The position numbers were made by a program, and so were the translations under genes. This document shows positions 37,471 through 46,085 of a stretch of DNA of 64,000 nt, piece by piece (position 1 is the first letter of the stretch; each line of letters starts with the position of its first letter). The stretch lies in NCBI RefSeq assembly GCF_004328705.1, contig NZ_CP035319.1:4030001-4094000 (forward strand), given 5' to 3'. A model generated the notes under the pieces. It was given only the letters and a program-made list of their open reading frames with translations. It ran no database searches and was not told the origin of the DNA. Origin of the DNA: Rhodococcus sp. ABRD24 (lineage in GTDB: Bacteria; Actinomycetota; Actinomycetes; Mycobacteriales; Mycobacteriaceae).

Positions 37471-38834
37471 TTCACCTCCAGACCGGTTGCGGTGCCGATG
37501 GATTCGAGAACGTCATAGCTTGCAGGGAATGTCGTGTGGACACGGACACGGGTGCCCGACGGTCGCGTGACGGTCACGATTCGGTCCGCGCCATAGCCCT
37601 CCTGCTCCACCACGGTTCCGTCCTCACGTATGAGGACCTCGGCGCGGGACCATTCGTTTGCTGGGTCGTACTCGTCTACCGCTACAGGTGCCTGCTGCCC
37701 ACCCTGTAGCGAGATCTCCAGGCGGCCCGCTCCGTCCGGGCCGGTGACCTCGACGGCCGCACACGCCTCGATCGCGCGGCTGTTCGTCAGCTGCAGCGAG
37801 CCGATCGGTGCGGCGAGAACCCAGCCCGGCGGTGCATCGGCGGACCAGTGCTCGTCCAGTGCCCGATCGAGGCGTTCGATCGTCTTTCGCGTCAGCCGCG
37901 TCCCTTCGTTCTCCTGCATTCCCCCCGAGCAGGATGTGATCGGTGCGGCGGTGCCCGGCGGCACGGGCGCGGTCACGCGAAGGCCGGGTGCGGTCACGAG
38001 CGCGACGAGTTCGTCCAACGACACCGGGATGGCGCCCGCCGCGCCGCCGTCGGGCCGGCTGTTGGAGACTGTCGCGCTGGCGTGGGTGCCGTCGGGCAGG
38101 TAGGCCGATGCTCCACGACGGAGTGTCCGGGTGCCGTTGGACTCGGACCAGGTGTCCTGCACGTCGATCACCGAACCGTCCGGCTGTGTCCGACGCTCGA
38201 CGAGTTCACCGGCTACGCACGGTGGCGGAGGGCTGTCACCGCGGCGCACGTTGAAGTACACGTCACCTGAATCCTCACCGCGGATCAGTCGCCCGTGTGC
38301 GGTGGTCCAGCCTCCGAGGGAATCCGGATCCAGGTCGTGGGGGAGTCCGGAAGTCGATTCGTAGTCGGGGATCGGCGCGAAGACAAGCGAGTTGTCCGGG
38401 GACGAGTACTCGAGTTCGACGTCGTCGGGGAGCGCCCCGCGCAGTGCCTCCGACATCGCGGTCGCCTTCGGTCCCGAGAACCACGGGTAGCGGGGGTTGT
38501 CGTAGGAGTCCTCATCGCCCACGATCACCCAGGAGGCTGTGGCGTCGTCCGAGGGTGGCTCGACCACGTTGCAGCCTGGGATCCGAGTCGGAAACGCGAC
38601 GGTCGGCGTGACGTAGAGGGGATCAGCGGGAGGTTCCGTCGAAGTCGTTTGCGCAGGAGCGGTCGTCGCGGTCATGGCAGCCGCTGAGGTCGGGGGAGTT
38701 GGAGGAGTCGACGCGCGGGTCACCATCCCGACCGCAGCGATGCCGCCCGCGACGATCGATATCACGACCAGCGCTGATGTCCACGCGTCCAGGCGTGTCG
38801 AGCTGCGCTTGCGGGCTGCACTGTCCTGGTCCAC
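37467..38834 (-). CDS. Membrane-anchored exported protein of unknown function
   Basis: 455 residues. A cytoplasmic start (MDQDSAARKRSSTRLDAW) precedes one membrane helix (TSALVVISIVAGGIAAVGMV) and a Thr/Pro/Ala-rich linker of about 30 residues. The large outer domain has several cysteines (IPGCNVV, PPPCVAGELV, ITSCSGG, IEACAAVEV). I recognise no family. It is the first gene of a two-gene unit with the propeller protein and starts close to a 330-base non-coding stretch. Confidence 0.7.
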   Translation of the reverse strand: MDQDSAARKRSSTRLDAWTSALVVISIVAGGIAAVGMVTRASTPPTPPTSAAAMTATTAPAQTTSTEPPADPLYVTPTVAFPTRIPGCNVVEPPSDDATASWVIVGDEDSYDNPRYPWFSGPKATAMSEALRGALPDDVELEYSSPDNSLVFAPIPDYESTSGLPHDLDPDSLGGWTTAHGRLIRGEDSGDVYFNVRRGDSPPPPCVAGELVERRTQPDGSVIDVQDTWSESNGTRTLRRGASAYLPDGTHASATVSNSRPDGGAAGAIPVSLDELVALVTAPGLRVTAPVPPGTAAPITSCSGGMQENEGTRLTRKTIERLDRALDEHWSADAPPGWVLAAPIGSLQLTNSRAIEACAAVEVTGPDGAGRLEISLQGGQQAPVAVDEYDPANEWSRAEVLIREDGTVVEQEGYGADRIVTVTRPSGTRVRVHTTFPASYDVLESIGTATGLEVN

Positions 38835-39164
38835 GTTCCCCCACCGCTCGTCCCGGTCCGGTCGCCCGACCGGTCTGTCCGGATCTCGCTCCCCGAGTAT
38901 CGGGTGTTACAGACCGGGAAGGAGGGTGATTCAAGCGATGCCGTATAGTGAACCGGTCGGGGGATGTCATCAGCGCAGCAGGTCGGCTCGGACGGAAATC
39001 TCCAGCCGCTCGCGCGGTGAGCTATCTCAACCCCTCACGAACTTGTCGGTCCAACCCATGCCGGAGAAGCGGGTTGTCGACCGACGGATCATATTCACAG
39101 GGCGCATCCAGCGCCGAGATGCGGTGTCGTCGAGCGAATCTCGCGATGCCTACAAAGGAAGAAC
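38835..39164. other. Divergent non-coding stretch
   Basis: About 330 bases between the divergent anchored-protein gene and the ANTAR gene. No gene with convincing codon use or ribosome site is visible. It presumably holds both promoters. Confidence 0.5.
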
Positions 39165-39536
39165 ATGTACCACAGCACCATCCATACGCCGGGTAGTAGA
39201 GCCCGGCCGGCAGGCGTCCGCGCACCGCGGGATGCCGCGCGCCGTCGATCCGTAACCATCCGTGCCCGTGCCCTCGAGATCGTCGGCATCCTCTATCGCT
39301 GTGACAGCGATCTCGCTGCGGAGCTGTTGATGCGGCATTCGCAGGAGAACAACATCCGGATCGCCTCCCTGATGGAAGGCTTGGTTGCCGTCGTGGACGG
39401 CACCGAGGACGAGATCAGGGCAGGTGAGCAGACGACCCTGGCCTCACACTTCTGGCTTCGGGAGATCCGTCAACTCGGCGAATCGCACCGGCGCAACGAT
39501 CGCTTCGAGCGGCATGTCGCCGCGATACCGTGCTGA
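39165..39536 (+). CDS. Stand-alone ANTAR-domain protein
   Basis: 123 residues. After a basic N-terminal stretch, the segment IRARALEIVGILYRCDSDLAAELLMRHSQENNIRIASLMEGLVAVV (about residues 31-77) follows the ANTAR pattern of three helices with a conserved Ala/Gly and a later Ser-Gln-x-x-Asn. ANTAR domains bind paired RNA hairpins and prevent termination. No GAF, PAS or receiver domain is present, so any signal would have to come through a partner. The ATG at 39165 has GGAAG at close spacing. The next gene downstream encodes a cold shock protein. Confidence 0.65.
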   Translation: MYHSTIHTPGSRARPAGVRAPRDAARRRSVTIRARALEIVGILYRCDSDLAAELLMRHSQENNIRIASLMEGLVAVVDGTEDEIRAGEQTTLASHFWLREIRQLGESHRRNDRFERHVAAIPC

Positions 39537-39787
39537 GCTGCGACAATGCGCGCGAACGGCCAGCCGGAATCCCCGCGTCCGGCAGCAGAATCCGAATTGC
39601 GTCGACTTCCGGCCTCAGGTGTGCTTGACTGTAGGTGGTCATAGTGTTTTGTGCTGGCGCATCCGTGCGCTCACAAATCCTTAAGTAGTGGGGATGGTTC
39701 TCCTCTTCGGGTATCGCTTTCGGCAGTACTGGCCCGGGTCGCTCGAACATCGGCGATTCGTGATCGGCAAAGCAAGAGGAGTACTAA

Positions 39788-39991
39788 ATGGCAACCGGCA
39801 CGGTGAAGTGGTTCAACGCGGAAAAGGGCTTCGGCTTTATCGCTCCCGAGGATGGCAGCGCGGACGTGTTCGCGCACTACTCGGAGATCCAGGGCGGCGG
39901 CTTCCGCAGCCTGGACGAGAACCAGCGTGTGTCGTACGACCTGGGTCAGGGCGCTAAGGGCCCCCAGGCCACGAACATCACCGCGATCTGA
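39788..39991 (+). CDS. Cold shock domain protein (CspA family)
   Basis: A 67-residue OB-fold nucleic-acid-binding protein. RNP1 is KGFGFI and RNP2 is VFAHY; the start [20 protein letters not shown] is typical. It acts as an RNA chaperone. The ATG follows AGAGGAG. A leader of up to about 250 bases lies upstream, common for csp genes. A strong terminator follows. Confidence 0.97.
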   Translation: MATGTVKWFNAEKGFGFIAPEDGSADVFAHYSEIQGGGFRSLDENQRVSYDLGQGAKGPQATNITAI

Positions 39992-40022
39992 TCGCGTCTA
40001 CCCGCTAGGGTAGAAGCAGAAC

Positions 40023-40060
40023 GCAAAGGGCCCCGCTCCGTCAGGAGCGGGGCCCTTTGC
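40023..40060. terminator. Strong hairpin terminator after the cold shock gene
   Basis: Perfect 17-bp stem GCAAAGGGCCCCGCTCC / GGAGCGGGGCCCTTTGC with the loop GTCA, 31 bases after the stop. There is no long T run, as usual in high-GC actinobacteria. Confidence 0.92.
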
Positions 40061-40208
40061 CGTTGCAACGGGAGCGGTTGGCCCAGGTCCAGGCGAGGGC
40101 CTGCGGGTTGTCCTCGAACTCGAGGCGCCTCCAGAGGTGTCCGGAATAGGCGCGTACCGGGAACGGTTCCGGATATAGTTGAACTTTGAAATATTTTGGA
40201 GGTAGCGC

Positions 40209-41297
40209 ATGCAGTTCGGAATCTTCACCGTCGGCGACCTGACCGCGGATCCCACGACTGGCCGGACCCCGACCGAGGCCGAGCGCATCAAGGCGATGGT
40301 CGCTATCGCGCAGAAGGCCGACGAGGTAGGCCTGGACGTGTTCGCGACCGGCGAGCACCACAATCCGCCGTTCGTGCCGTCGTCGCCGACGACGATGCTC
40401 GGCTACATCGCGGCCCGCACCGAGCGCATCCTGCTTTCGACGGCTACGACGCTGATCACCACCAACGACCCGGTGAAGATCGCCGAGGACTTCGCGATGC
40501 TCCAGCACCTCGCCGACGGTCGCGTCGACCTCATGCTCGGCCGCGGTAACACGGGGCCCGTGTACCCGTGGTTCGGTAAGGACATCCGCGAGGGTATCCC
40601 GCTCGCGATCGAGAACTACGCACTGCTGCACAGGCTGTGGCGCGAAGATGTCGTCAACTGGGAGGGCCGCTTCCGCACGCCGCTGCAGGCGTTCACCTCG
40701 ACGCCCCGTCCGCTCGACGGCGTCGCGCCGTTCGTGTGGCACGGCTCGATCCGCAGCCCCGAGATCGCCGAGCAGGCCGCGTACTACGGCGATGGGTTCT
40801 TCGCGAACAACATCTTCTGGCCGCGAGACCACTTCGTCCGGCTGGTCGACCTCTACCGCCGTCGCTTCGAGCACTACGGGCACGGCGCGGCCGATCAGGC
40901 CATCGTCGGTCTCGGCGGTCAGGTGTTCATGCGCAAGAACTCGCAGGACGCCGTCCGAGAGTTCCGCCCGTACTTCGACAACGCGCCGGTGTACGGACAC
41001 GGGCCGTCACTGGAGGACTTCACCGAGCAGACGCCGCTGACCGTCGGCAGCCCGCAAGAAGTCATCGACAAGACCCTCTCGTTCCGGGAGAGCTTCGGCG
41101 ACTACCAGCGTCAGCTGTTCCTGATGGATCACGCCGGTCTGCCGCTGAAGACGGTGCTCGAGCAGCTCGACCTGCTGGGCGAGCAGGTTGTGCCGGTGCT
41201 GCGACGCGAGTTCGACGCCCGGCGTCCCGCACACGTCCCCGAGGCGCCCACACACGCGAGCCTGCTGGCCTCGAACCGGGTCGAGGTACTGCCGTGA
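40209..41297 (+). CDS. LLM-class flavin-dependent oxidoreductase (luciferase-like)
   Basis: 362 residues, TIM-barrel flavoprotein. Landmarks: MQFGIFTVGDLT at the start, ATGEHHNPPF, the HLADGRVDLMLGRGNTG block and EQAAYYGDGFFANNIFWP. This pattern fits the FMN-dependent luciferase-like monooxygenases found in corynebacteria (CE1758 type). Substrate unknown. The ATG follows GGAGG, and TATAGT at 40174 may be its -10 box. Confidence 0.88.
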   Translation: MQFGIFTVGDLTADPTTGRTPTEAERIKAMVAIAQKADEVGLDVFATGEHHNPPFVPSSPTTMLGYIAARTERILLSTATTLITTNDPVKIAEDFAMLQHLADGRVDLMLGRGNTGPVYPWFGKDIREGIPLAIENYALLHRLWREDVVNWEGRFRTPLQAFTSTPRPLDGVAPFVWHGSIRSPEIAEQAAYYGDGFFANNIFWPRDHFVRLVDLYRRRFEHYGHGAADQAIVGLGGQVFMRKNSQDAVREFRPYFDNAPVYGHGPSLEDFTEQTPLTVGSPQEVIDKTLSFRESFGDYQRQLFLMDHAGLPLKTVLEQLDLLGEQVVPVLRREFDARRPAHVPEAPTHASLLASNRVEVLP

Positions 41298-41303
41298 TGA
41301 GAT

Positions 41304-42353
41304 TCAGCTTCCGAACAGAGCGCCGAGCGAGGCCAGCGATCCCGTGGGCGTGGGTGTCGGCAGGACGGACGTAGTCAGGACCGACACGGTGTTCGCATCG
41401 CGGTTGGTGACGTACACGTACGCGCCGTCCGGAGTGATTGCGATGCCACCCGGCCAGCTGCCGACCGGAATGTCGCCGAGCAACCTGTCGGTCCGGGTGT
41501 CGATCACCGAGACCTTGTCGAAGACGAAATCCGTCACGTATACGTATGCACCGTCGGGGGTCACCGCGATCGCGGACCGTCCGTACCCTTCGCTGATCGT
41601 CGACGTCAGCTTGCGGGCCGTGAGGTCGATCGTTGAGACGGTGTTGCCTGGATCGTTCGCGGTGTAGGCGCGGGTGCCGTCCGGCGTCAGGGCGATGGCC
41701 TGCGGGCGAGCGGAGAGGAAGACCGAGTAGCGCGTGATGTGCGTCGCCGTGTCGATCGCCAGTAGGGTGCCGCTCGCATCGTGGACGACGTACGCCGTGG
41801 CGCCGTCCGGACTGATCGCTACGTCCTGGGGTCCGCGGTCGACAGGAATCGTCGCGGTGACGGACCGCGCCGCGATGTCCACGACCGACAGTGTGTTGGC
41901 GGACCCACTGGTTGCATAGAGGCGGGTGCCGTCGGGGGACACGGTCACGGCGTTGGCCCCCGAGCCGATCGGAATCGAGGCGGCGACAGTGTCTGTCGCC
42001 ACGTCGATCACCACAACCGAGGAATCCGTGGATGTGCTGACGTACACCTCACGTCCGCCAGGCGAGATCGCTATGTCGAGGGCCGGACCCGCGACATCGA
42101 TCGTGGCGAGAATCCTGCGCGATGCGGTGTCGATGGCCGTGACTGTTCCGACGACGTCGTTGGTCACGTAGGCGCGCGTTCCGTCGGGGGTGATTGCGAT
42201 GCCGTGCGGATAGGAGCCGGCGGGAATGGTCGCGACGACGGCGTCGGCGTGCGCCGGGGCCGGCAGCGCGAGCATCGCCGCGGCCGGCAGGAGCAGGGTG
42301 GTTGCGAGAGCTGCGAGACGTCTGCGGGTGGCCGGCCGTGTGGTCGATGGCAT
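41304..42353 (-). CDS. Secreted YVTN-type beta-propeller protein
   Basis: 349 residues. Signal peptide with cleavage near APAHADA (about 37). Seven similar blades follow, each with ISPDGTRAYVT-type cores (AITPDGTRAYVTNDV, AISPGGREVYVSTST, TVSPDGTRLYATSGS, AITPDGAYVYVTNRD), the YVTN repeat known from surface-layer and Nocardia/Mycobacterium exported proteins. A Pro/Thr linker leads to the C-terminal tail GSLASLGALFGS, which nearly repeats the tail of the neighbouring propeller gene. It ends 6 bases from the convergent LLM gene. Confidence 0.88.
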   Translation of the reverse strand: MPSTTRPATRRRLAALATTLLLPAAAMLALPAPAHADAVVATIPAGSYPHGIAITPDGTRAYVTNDVVGTVTAIDTASRRILATIDVAGPALDIAISPGGREVYVSTSTDSSVVVIDVATDTVAASIPIGSGANAVTVSPDGTRLYATSGSANTLSVVDIAARSVTATIPVDRGPQDVAISPDGATAYVVHDASGTLLAIDTATHITRYSVFLSARPQAIALTPDGTRAYTANDPGNTVSTIDLTARKLTSTISEGYGRSAIAVTPDGAYVYVTDFVFDKVSVIDTRTDRLLGDIPVGSWPGGIAITPDGAYVYVTNRDANTVSVLTTSVLPTPTPTGSLASLGALFGS

Positions 42354-42363
42354 AGGTACTCCT

Positions 42364-43323
42364 TCAGCTGCCGAAGAGGAGTCCGAGGCTGCCGGCGCCG
42401 GATCCGGGCGAGGGTGAGGTCGTCAACGGGGTCGGTATCCGCTCGCGCACACCGTCGACCAAATAAGCGGCGCCGTTGTCGATGGTGAGGACGGCCGGGT
42501 CGCGGAAGCCGTCGAATCGGAGTGTGATCGGTGTCGCGTTACCTGCCGGGACCCGGCGAATCGCGTCCGCGGCCGGCGGCTGGGTCAGCGAACCGAAGGG
42601 GATGGAGATCCAGGGCTCGAGATCGAGGAAGTACACGTCACCGTTGTCCACGGTCAGACCGGCGATCTCGTGCACAGCCTGGAAGGGCAGGATGATCGGA
42701 GTTGTTGCACCCGAAGGTAATTCGATCACCCGCTTGCCTGAGGAGTCGGCCACGAAGACGTTGCCGTTCTCCACCGCGAGGTGTCCGGGTCGGCCTATCT
42801 CGCCGAAGGGGAGGACGGTCGCGGCCGAATCACCCGGGCGCAGCGCGAGGACCCGACCGTTCCAGGTGTCGGCGACGTACACGGTGCCAGCCTCGACCGC
42901 GATCGCTGTCGGGCTCGAGAGTCCTTCGAACGGAAGGGTCTTGGGGGTGGACTCGCCGTCAGCGAGGGCGAGTACGCGGTTGTTGCGAGTGTCTGCGACG
43001 TAGACGTTGCCGTTCTCCGTCGCGACGCCAGCTGGTCCGTGCAGCCCCGTGAACGGCAGGGCTATCGGTTCCTCTTCGCCCGCAACAATTTTGATCACCC
43101 GGTGGAACTCGATGTCGGCAACGTACAGGTCGTTTCCGTCGACGGCGTACGCGCCACCTTCCAGCGTGGGAAGGAATGGCCTCGACTGCATGGAGCCCAT
43201 GGCGCGCGGTCCCGGCGGGTAGCCGGTGGGCTCCGCGAACACGGTCCCGGCACTCGCGACGACGAGGCCGACGGCCATCGCCGTGATCGCAAATCCCGCT
43301 ACGTACTGTCTCGCCGACGCCAT
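42364..43323 (-). CDS. Secreted NHL-type beta-propeller protein
   Basis: 319 residues from ATG 43323 (AGGGG upstream; a longer frame adds an unlikely leader). Signal peptide ends around VFAEP. The repeats read VATENGNVYVADTRNNRVLAL, AVEAGTVYVADTWNGRVLAL and AVENGNVFVADSSGKRVIEL, i.e. NHL blades like the extracellular sensor of PknD. There is no kinase domain. The last residues are GSGAGSLGLLFGS, similar to the tail of the next propeller 10 bases downstream. The pair is probably one operon. Confidence 0.87.
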   Translation of the reverse strand: MASARQYVAGFAITAMAVGLVVASAGTVFAEPTGYPPGPRAMGSMQSRPFLPTLEGGAYAVDGNDLYVADIEFHRVIKIVAGEEEPIALPFTGLHGPAGVATENGNVYVADTRNNRVLALADGESTPKTLPFEGLSSPTAIAVEAGTVYVADTWNGRVLALRPGDSAATVLPFGEIGRPGHLAVENGNVFVADSSGKRVIELPSGATTPIILPFQAVHEIAGLTVDNGDVYFLDLEPWISIPFGSLTQPPAADAIRRVPAGNATPITLRFDGFRDPAVLTIDNGAAYLVDGVRERIPTPLTTSPSPGSGAGSLGLLFGS

Positions 43324-43464
43324 CGAATCACCCCTGTTTGTCCGGTTGCGCACCTTCGGGTGGAGCCTAGCGTCAGCAGGAGACAAGAAATGGTGATTTG
43401 TCCGGATAGCGGCCCGGGTGCCCCCAACCCGCTGCCGTCACGGGGTACGCGCACACTTACAGCC

Positions 43465-44601
43465 ATGCTCTCCGCCGAAAACCTGTTCACCCTCATGCGT
43501 CGGTTCCCCGACGTCGAGGCACCCAACCTGTTCGCCGTCGATGCTGCGGACCGGCTGATTCTCGACGAGGCGGCGGACGCCCTGTCCTCGGCGCCGGCCG
43601 GAACCGTGTCCGTGATCGGCGACCACTACGGCGCCCTCACGCTCGGTGCCGCGGTGCGGTTCGGCGCAACCGGGATCCGCTCGTACCAGGATCCGCTCAC
43701 CGGTGAACGTGCGCTCGCGAACAATGCATCGGCCGTCGAGCTGACAGACTGTTACCGGTCGTGTGGGCTGGGGGAGGAATTGCTGACCGGCGCCCGCGTC
43801 GTCCTGCTGCAACTGCCGCGCAGTCTCGACGAACTCGACGAGATCGCCGACGCGATCGCGCGGTACGCCGACCCCGGCGTGGTCGTGTTCGCGGGCGGGC
43901 GCGACAAGCACATCACCCCGACGATGAATGAGGTGCTGGCGCGGTCCTTCGTCAACGTACGTGCCAGCCGTGGCCGACAGAAGTCGCGTGCGCTGATCGC
44001 TGACACGCCGCGGCAGATTCCGACGGATGCACGCTTCCCGATTTCCGAGTACCTCGACGAATTGGACCTCGACGTCTTCGCACACGGCGCCGTCTTCGCC
44101 GGTACGAAGCTGGACATCGGCACCCGGTACCTGCTCGAGTTCCTGCCACGCGCAATGCCCGATGCGCGAACCGCTGTCGATCTGGGTTGCGGTACCGGAA
44201 TCCTGGCAGTCGCGCTCGCATCGTGGCGCCCCGGACTCGAGGTCATTGCGACCGATCAGTCGGCTGCTGCCGTTTCGTCGGCGGAGGCGACGGCCCGTGC
44301 GGCGGGCGTCGGGGATCGGGTGCGGGGGCTACGCGACGACGCCATGGCATCGATTCCGGATGCCAGCGTCGACCTGATCGTCTGCAATCCGCCGTTCCAT
44401 GTCGGCGCCGCGGTACACACCGGCGCGGCGACCAAGATGTTCGCCGCGGCCGGTCGGGTGCTGCGCCCCGGCGGCGAGATGTGGACGGTGTTCAATTCGC
44501 ATCTCGAACACAAGAGCGCACTGTCGCGCGCGGTGGGGCCAACCGAGCTGATCGCGCGCAACCCGAAGTTCTCCGTCACGCGGTCCGTCCGCACGCGGTA
44601 G
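43465..44601 (+). CDS. Class I methyltransferase of the RsmC/RlmG type
   Basis: 378 residues with two tandem Rossmann-like domains, the N-terminal one degenerate. The active domain has the SAM motif AVDLGCGTGILAVAL and the catalytic NPPF motif VCNPPFHVGAAVH, the signature of guanine-N2 rRNA methyltransferases RsmC and RlmG. It probably methylates a ribosomal RNA guanine. The ATG at 43465 begins MLSAENLFTLMRRFPDV, matching family starts. Confidence 0.87.
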   Translation: MLSAENLFTLMRRFPDVEAPNLFAVDAADRLILDEAADALSSAPAGTVSVIGDHYGALTLGAAVRFGATGIRSYQDPLTGERALANNASAVELTDCYRSCGLGEELLTGARVVLLQLPRSLDELDEIADAIARYADPGVVVFAGGRDKHITPTMNEVLARSFVNVRASRGRQKSRALIADTPRQIPTDARFPISEYLDELDLDVFAHGAVFAGTKLDIGTRYLLEFLPRAMPDARTAVDLGCGTGILAVALASWRPGLEVIATDQSAAAVSSAEATARAAGVGDRVRGLRDDAMASIPDASVDLIVCNPPFHVGAAVHTGAATKMFAAAGRVLRPGGEMWTVFNSHLEHKSALSRAVGPTELIARNPKFSVTRSVRTR

Positions 44602-44609
44602 GGGTCTCA

Positions 44610-44948
44610 CTACTCGACTGGGCCGCCTCCGGACGGGTCTCCGTCGATCTGGCCGCGGTGGCGTCCGAGATCCTCGACGATGACGCCGTCGACGATTTCG
44701 GCGCTCTGGAGCTCGGCTGGGTCCTCGCGTTCCTCACCGGACGGTGGCGTGTCGGGCTCTTCCTCGGCGAGGCGCTGGTCGAGAGTTTCACCCGCCTCGG
44801 CCTCCCTCAGTGTGGTGCCGAAGCGGTCTGCCTCGCTCCACTCGTCCGGCGCGTCGACGACGTCGTCGCCGTCGGCGTTGCGTACCTCGTCCGAATCGAG
44901 GCTCTCGCTCACATCCAGTGTCTGGTCGGATCCCTCTTCTGTTCCCAT
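44610..44948 (-). CDS. DUF5709 family acidic protein
   Basis: 112 residues, very acidic. The segment RFGTTLREAEAGETLDQRLAEEEPD is the conserved core of DUF5709, common in actinobacteria. It starts at the ATG at 44948; a longer open frame upstream lacks support. It ends 8 bases from the convergent methyltransferase gene. Function unknown; probably a cytoplasmic stress protein. Confidence 0.8.
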   Translation of the reverse strand: MGTEEGSDQTLDVSESLDSDEVRNADGDDVVDAPDEWSEADRFGTTLREAEAGETLDQRLAEEEPDTPPSGEEREDPAELQSAEIVDGVIVEDLGRHRGQIDGDPSGGGPVE

Positions 44949-45171
44949 GAACCTATTCTGTGCTGATTGATCGAATCTGGCGATACGGTTGAGTGGGTCC
45001 GTGTCTGGCAGAGGTCGGTATACCCCCGGTAGAGTCCGAAATGTCTGACTCAGGGCGGGTATGGGAACTTCCCGCGTGGTGTGGGACGTTCTATGGACAA
45101 CGAAGCTCGGATTCATCCGGCAGATTCTGTGCTCGACAGCGCACAGAACCACCTCAGAAGGGATGTGCACG

Positions 45172-46011
45172 GTGCGCACCACCAGCAACCCGGTGTTCCG
45201 CAACCTGCCCAAGCAGGAAGGCGGCGGTTACGCCACGTTCGGATCTGCGCCGGCTGGTGCCGCGCAGGCCACACAGGAGTACGGCCAGCCGTACCAGGCT
45301 CCGGAGCAGTACAAGACCGACCAGCGGGCCATGACGATCGATGACGTGGTCACCAAGACGGCGATCACGCTCGGTGTCCTGTCCGTGGCCGCGATCATCT
45401 CCTACTTCCTGGTCGACGGGAACACGGATCTGGCCGCGCCGTTCGTCATCGGCGGCGGCCTCATCGGCTTCGTCCTGGTGATGGTGGCCTCTTTCGGCCG
45501 CAAGATGGACAACCCGGCGATCGTGCTCGCCTACGCGGCCTGTGAGGGTGTGTTCCTCGGTGCGCTGTCGTTCATGTTCACCTCTGTCGAATTCGGCGGC
45601 GTCGGCGGCTCGGCTCTGATCGGACAGGCCGTGCTCGGCACGTTCGGCGTGTTCTTCGGCATGCTGGTCGTCTACAAGACCGGCGCCATCCGCGTCACCC
45701 CGCGCCTGACCCGCATGATCATCGGCGGCCTCATCGGCGTCCTGGTCCTGATGATCGGCAACCTGGTTGCGAGCTTCTTCACCGACGGCGGCTTCGGTCT
45801 CCGCGACGGTGGCGCCGTCGCCATCATCTTCAGCCTCGTCTGCATCGGCCTCGCCGCGTTCAGCTTCCTGCTGGACTTCGACGCCGCCGATCAGCTGATC
45901 CGCGCCCAGGCGCCGGAGAGGGCGGCATGGGGCGTCGCGCTCGGTCTCACCGTCACCCTGGTGTGGCTGTACGTCGAGATCCTGCGCCTGCTGAGCTACT
46001 TCCGGGACTAG
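45172..46011 (+). CDS. Bax inhibitor-1/YccA family membrane protein
   Basis: 279 residues with seven predicted helices after a soluble N terminus (MRTTSNPVFRNLPKQEGGGY). The family fold is clear (AITLGVLSVAAIISYF, ACEGVFLGALSFMF, LVVYKTGAIRVTPRLTRMI). Members are linked to calcium leak and membrane stress. The GTG at 45172 lies behind AGAAGGG and gives the same start as mycobacterial relatives; an ATG at 45163 is less likely. Confidence 0.93.
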   Translation: MRTTSNPVFRNLPKQEGGGYATFGSAPAGAAQATQEYGQPYQAPEQYKTDQRAMTIDDVVTKTAITLGVLSVAAIISYFLVDGNTDLAAPFVIGGGLIGFVLVMVASFGRKMDNPAIVLAYAACEGVFLGALSFMFTSVEFGGVGGSALIGQAVLGTFGVFFGMLVVYKTGAIRVTPRLTRMIIGGLIGVLVLMIGNLVASFFTDGGFGLRDGGAVAIIFSLVCIGLAAFSFLLDFDAADQLIRAQAPERAAWGVALGLTVTLVWLYVEILRLLSYFRD

Positions 46012-46033
46012 ATCTTCAGCACTGCCTCACGAA

Positions 46034-46082
46034 CGGGCGGTTACTGCGACAACGGCCGAGAGCCGGACGCAGTAACCGCCCG
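46034..46082. repeat. Palindromic element, left copy
   Basis: 15-bp stem CGGGCGGTTACTGCG / CGCAGTAACCGCCCG around a 19-base loop. It lies between two convergent genes and can serve as a bidirectional terminator. It matches the element at 47016-47064 at 47 of 49 bases, including almost all of the loop. Confidence 0.92.
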
Positions 46083-46085
46083 TCG

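Noticed and set aside
41304..43323. Repeat-rich region considered as a CRISPR array
   Set aside because: The repetition is protein-level propeller blades, with no identical DNA repeats or spacers.
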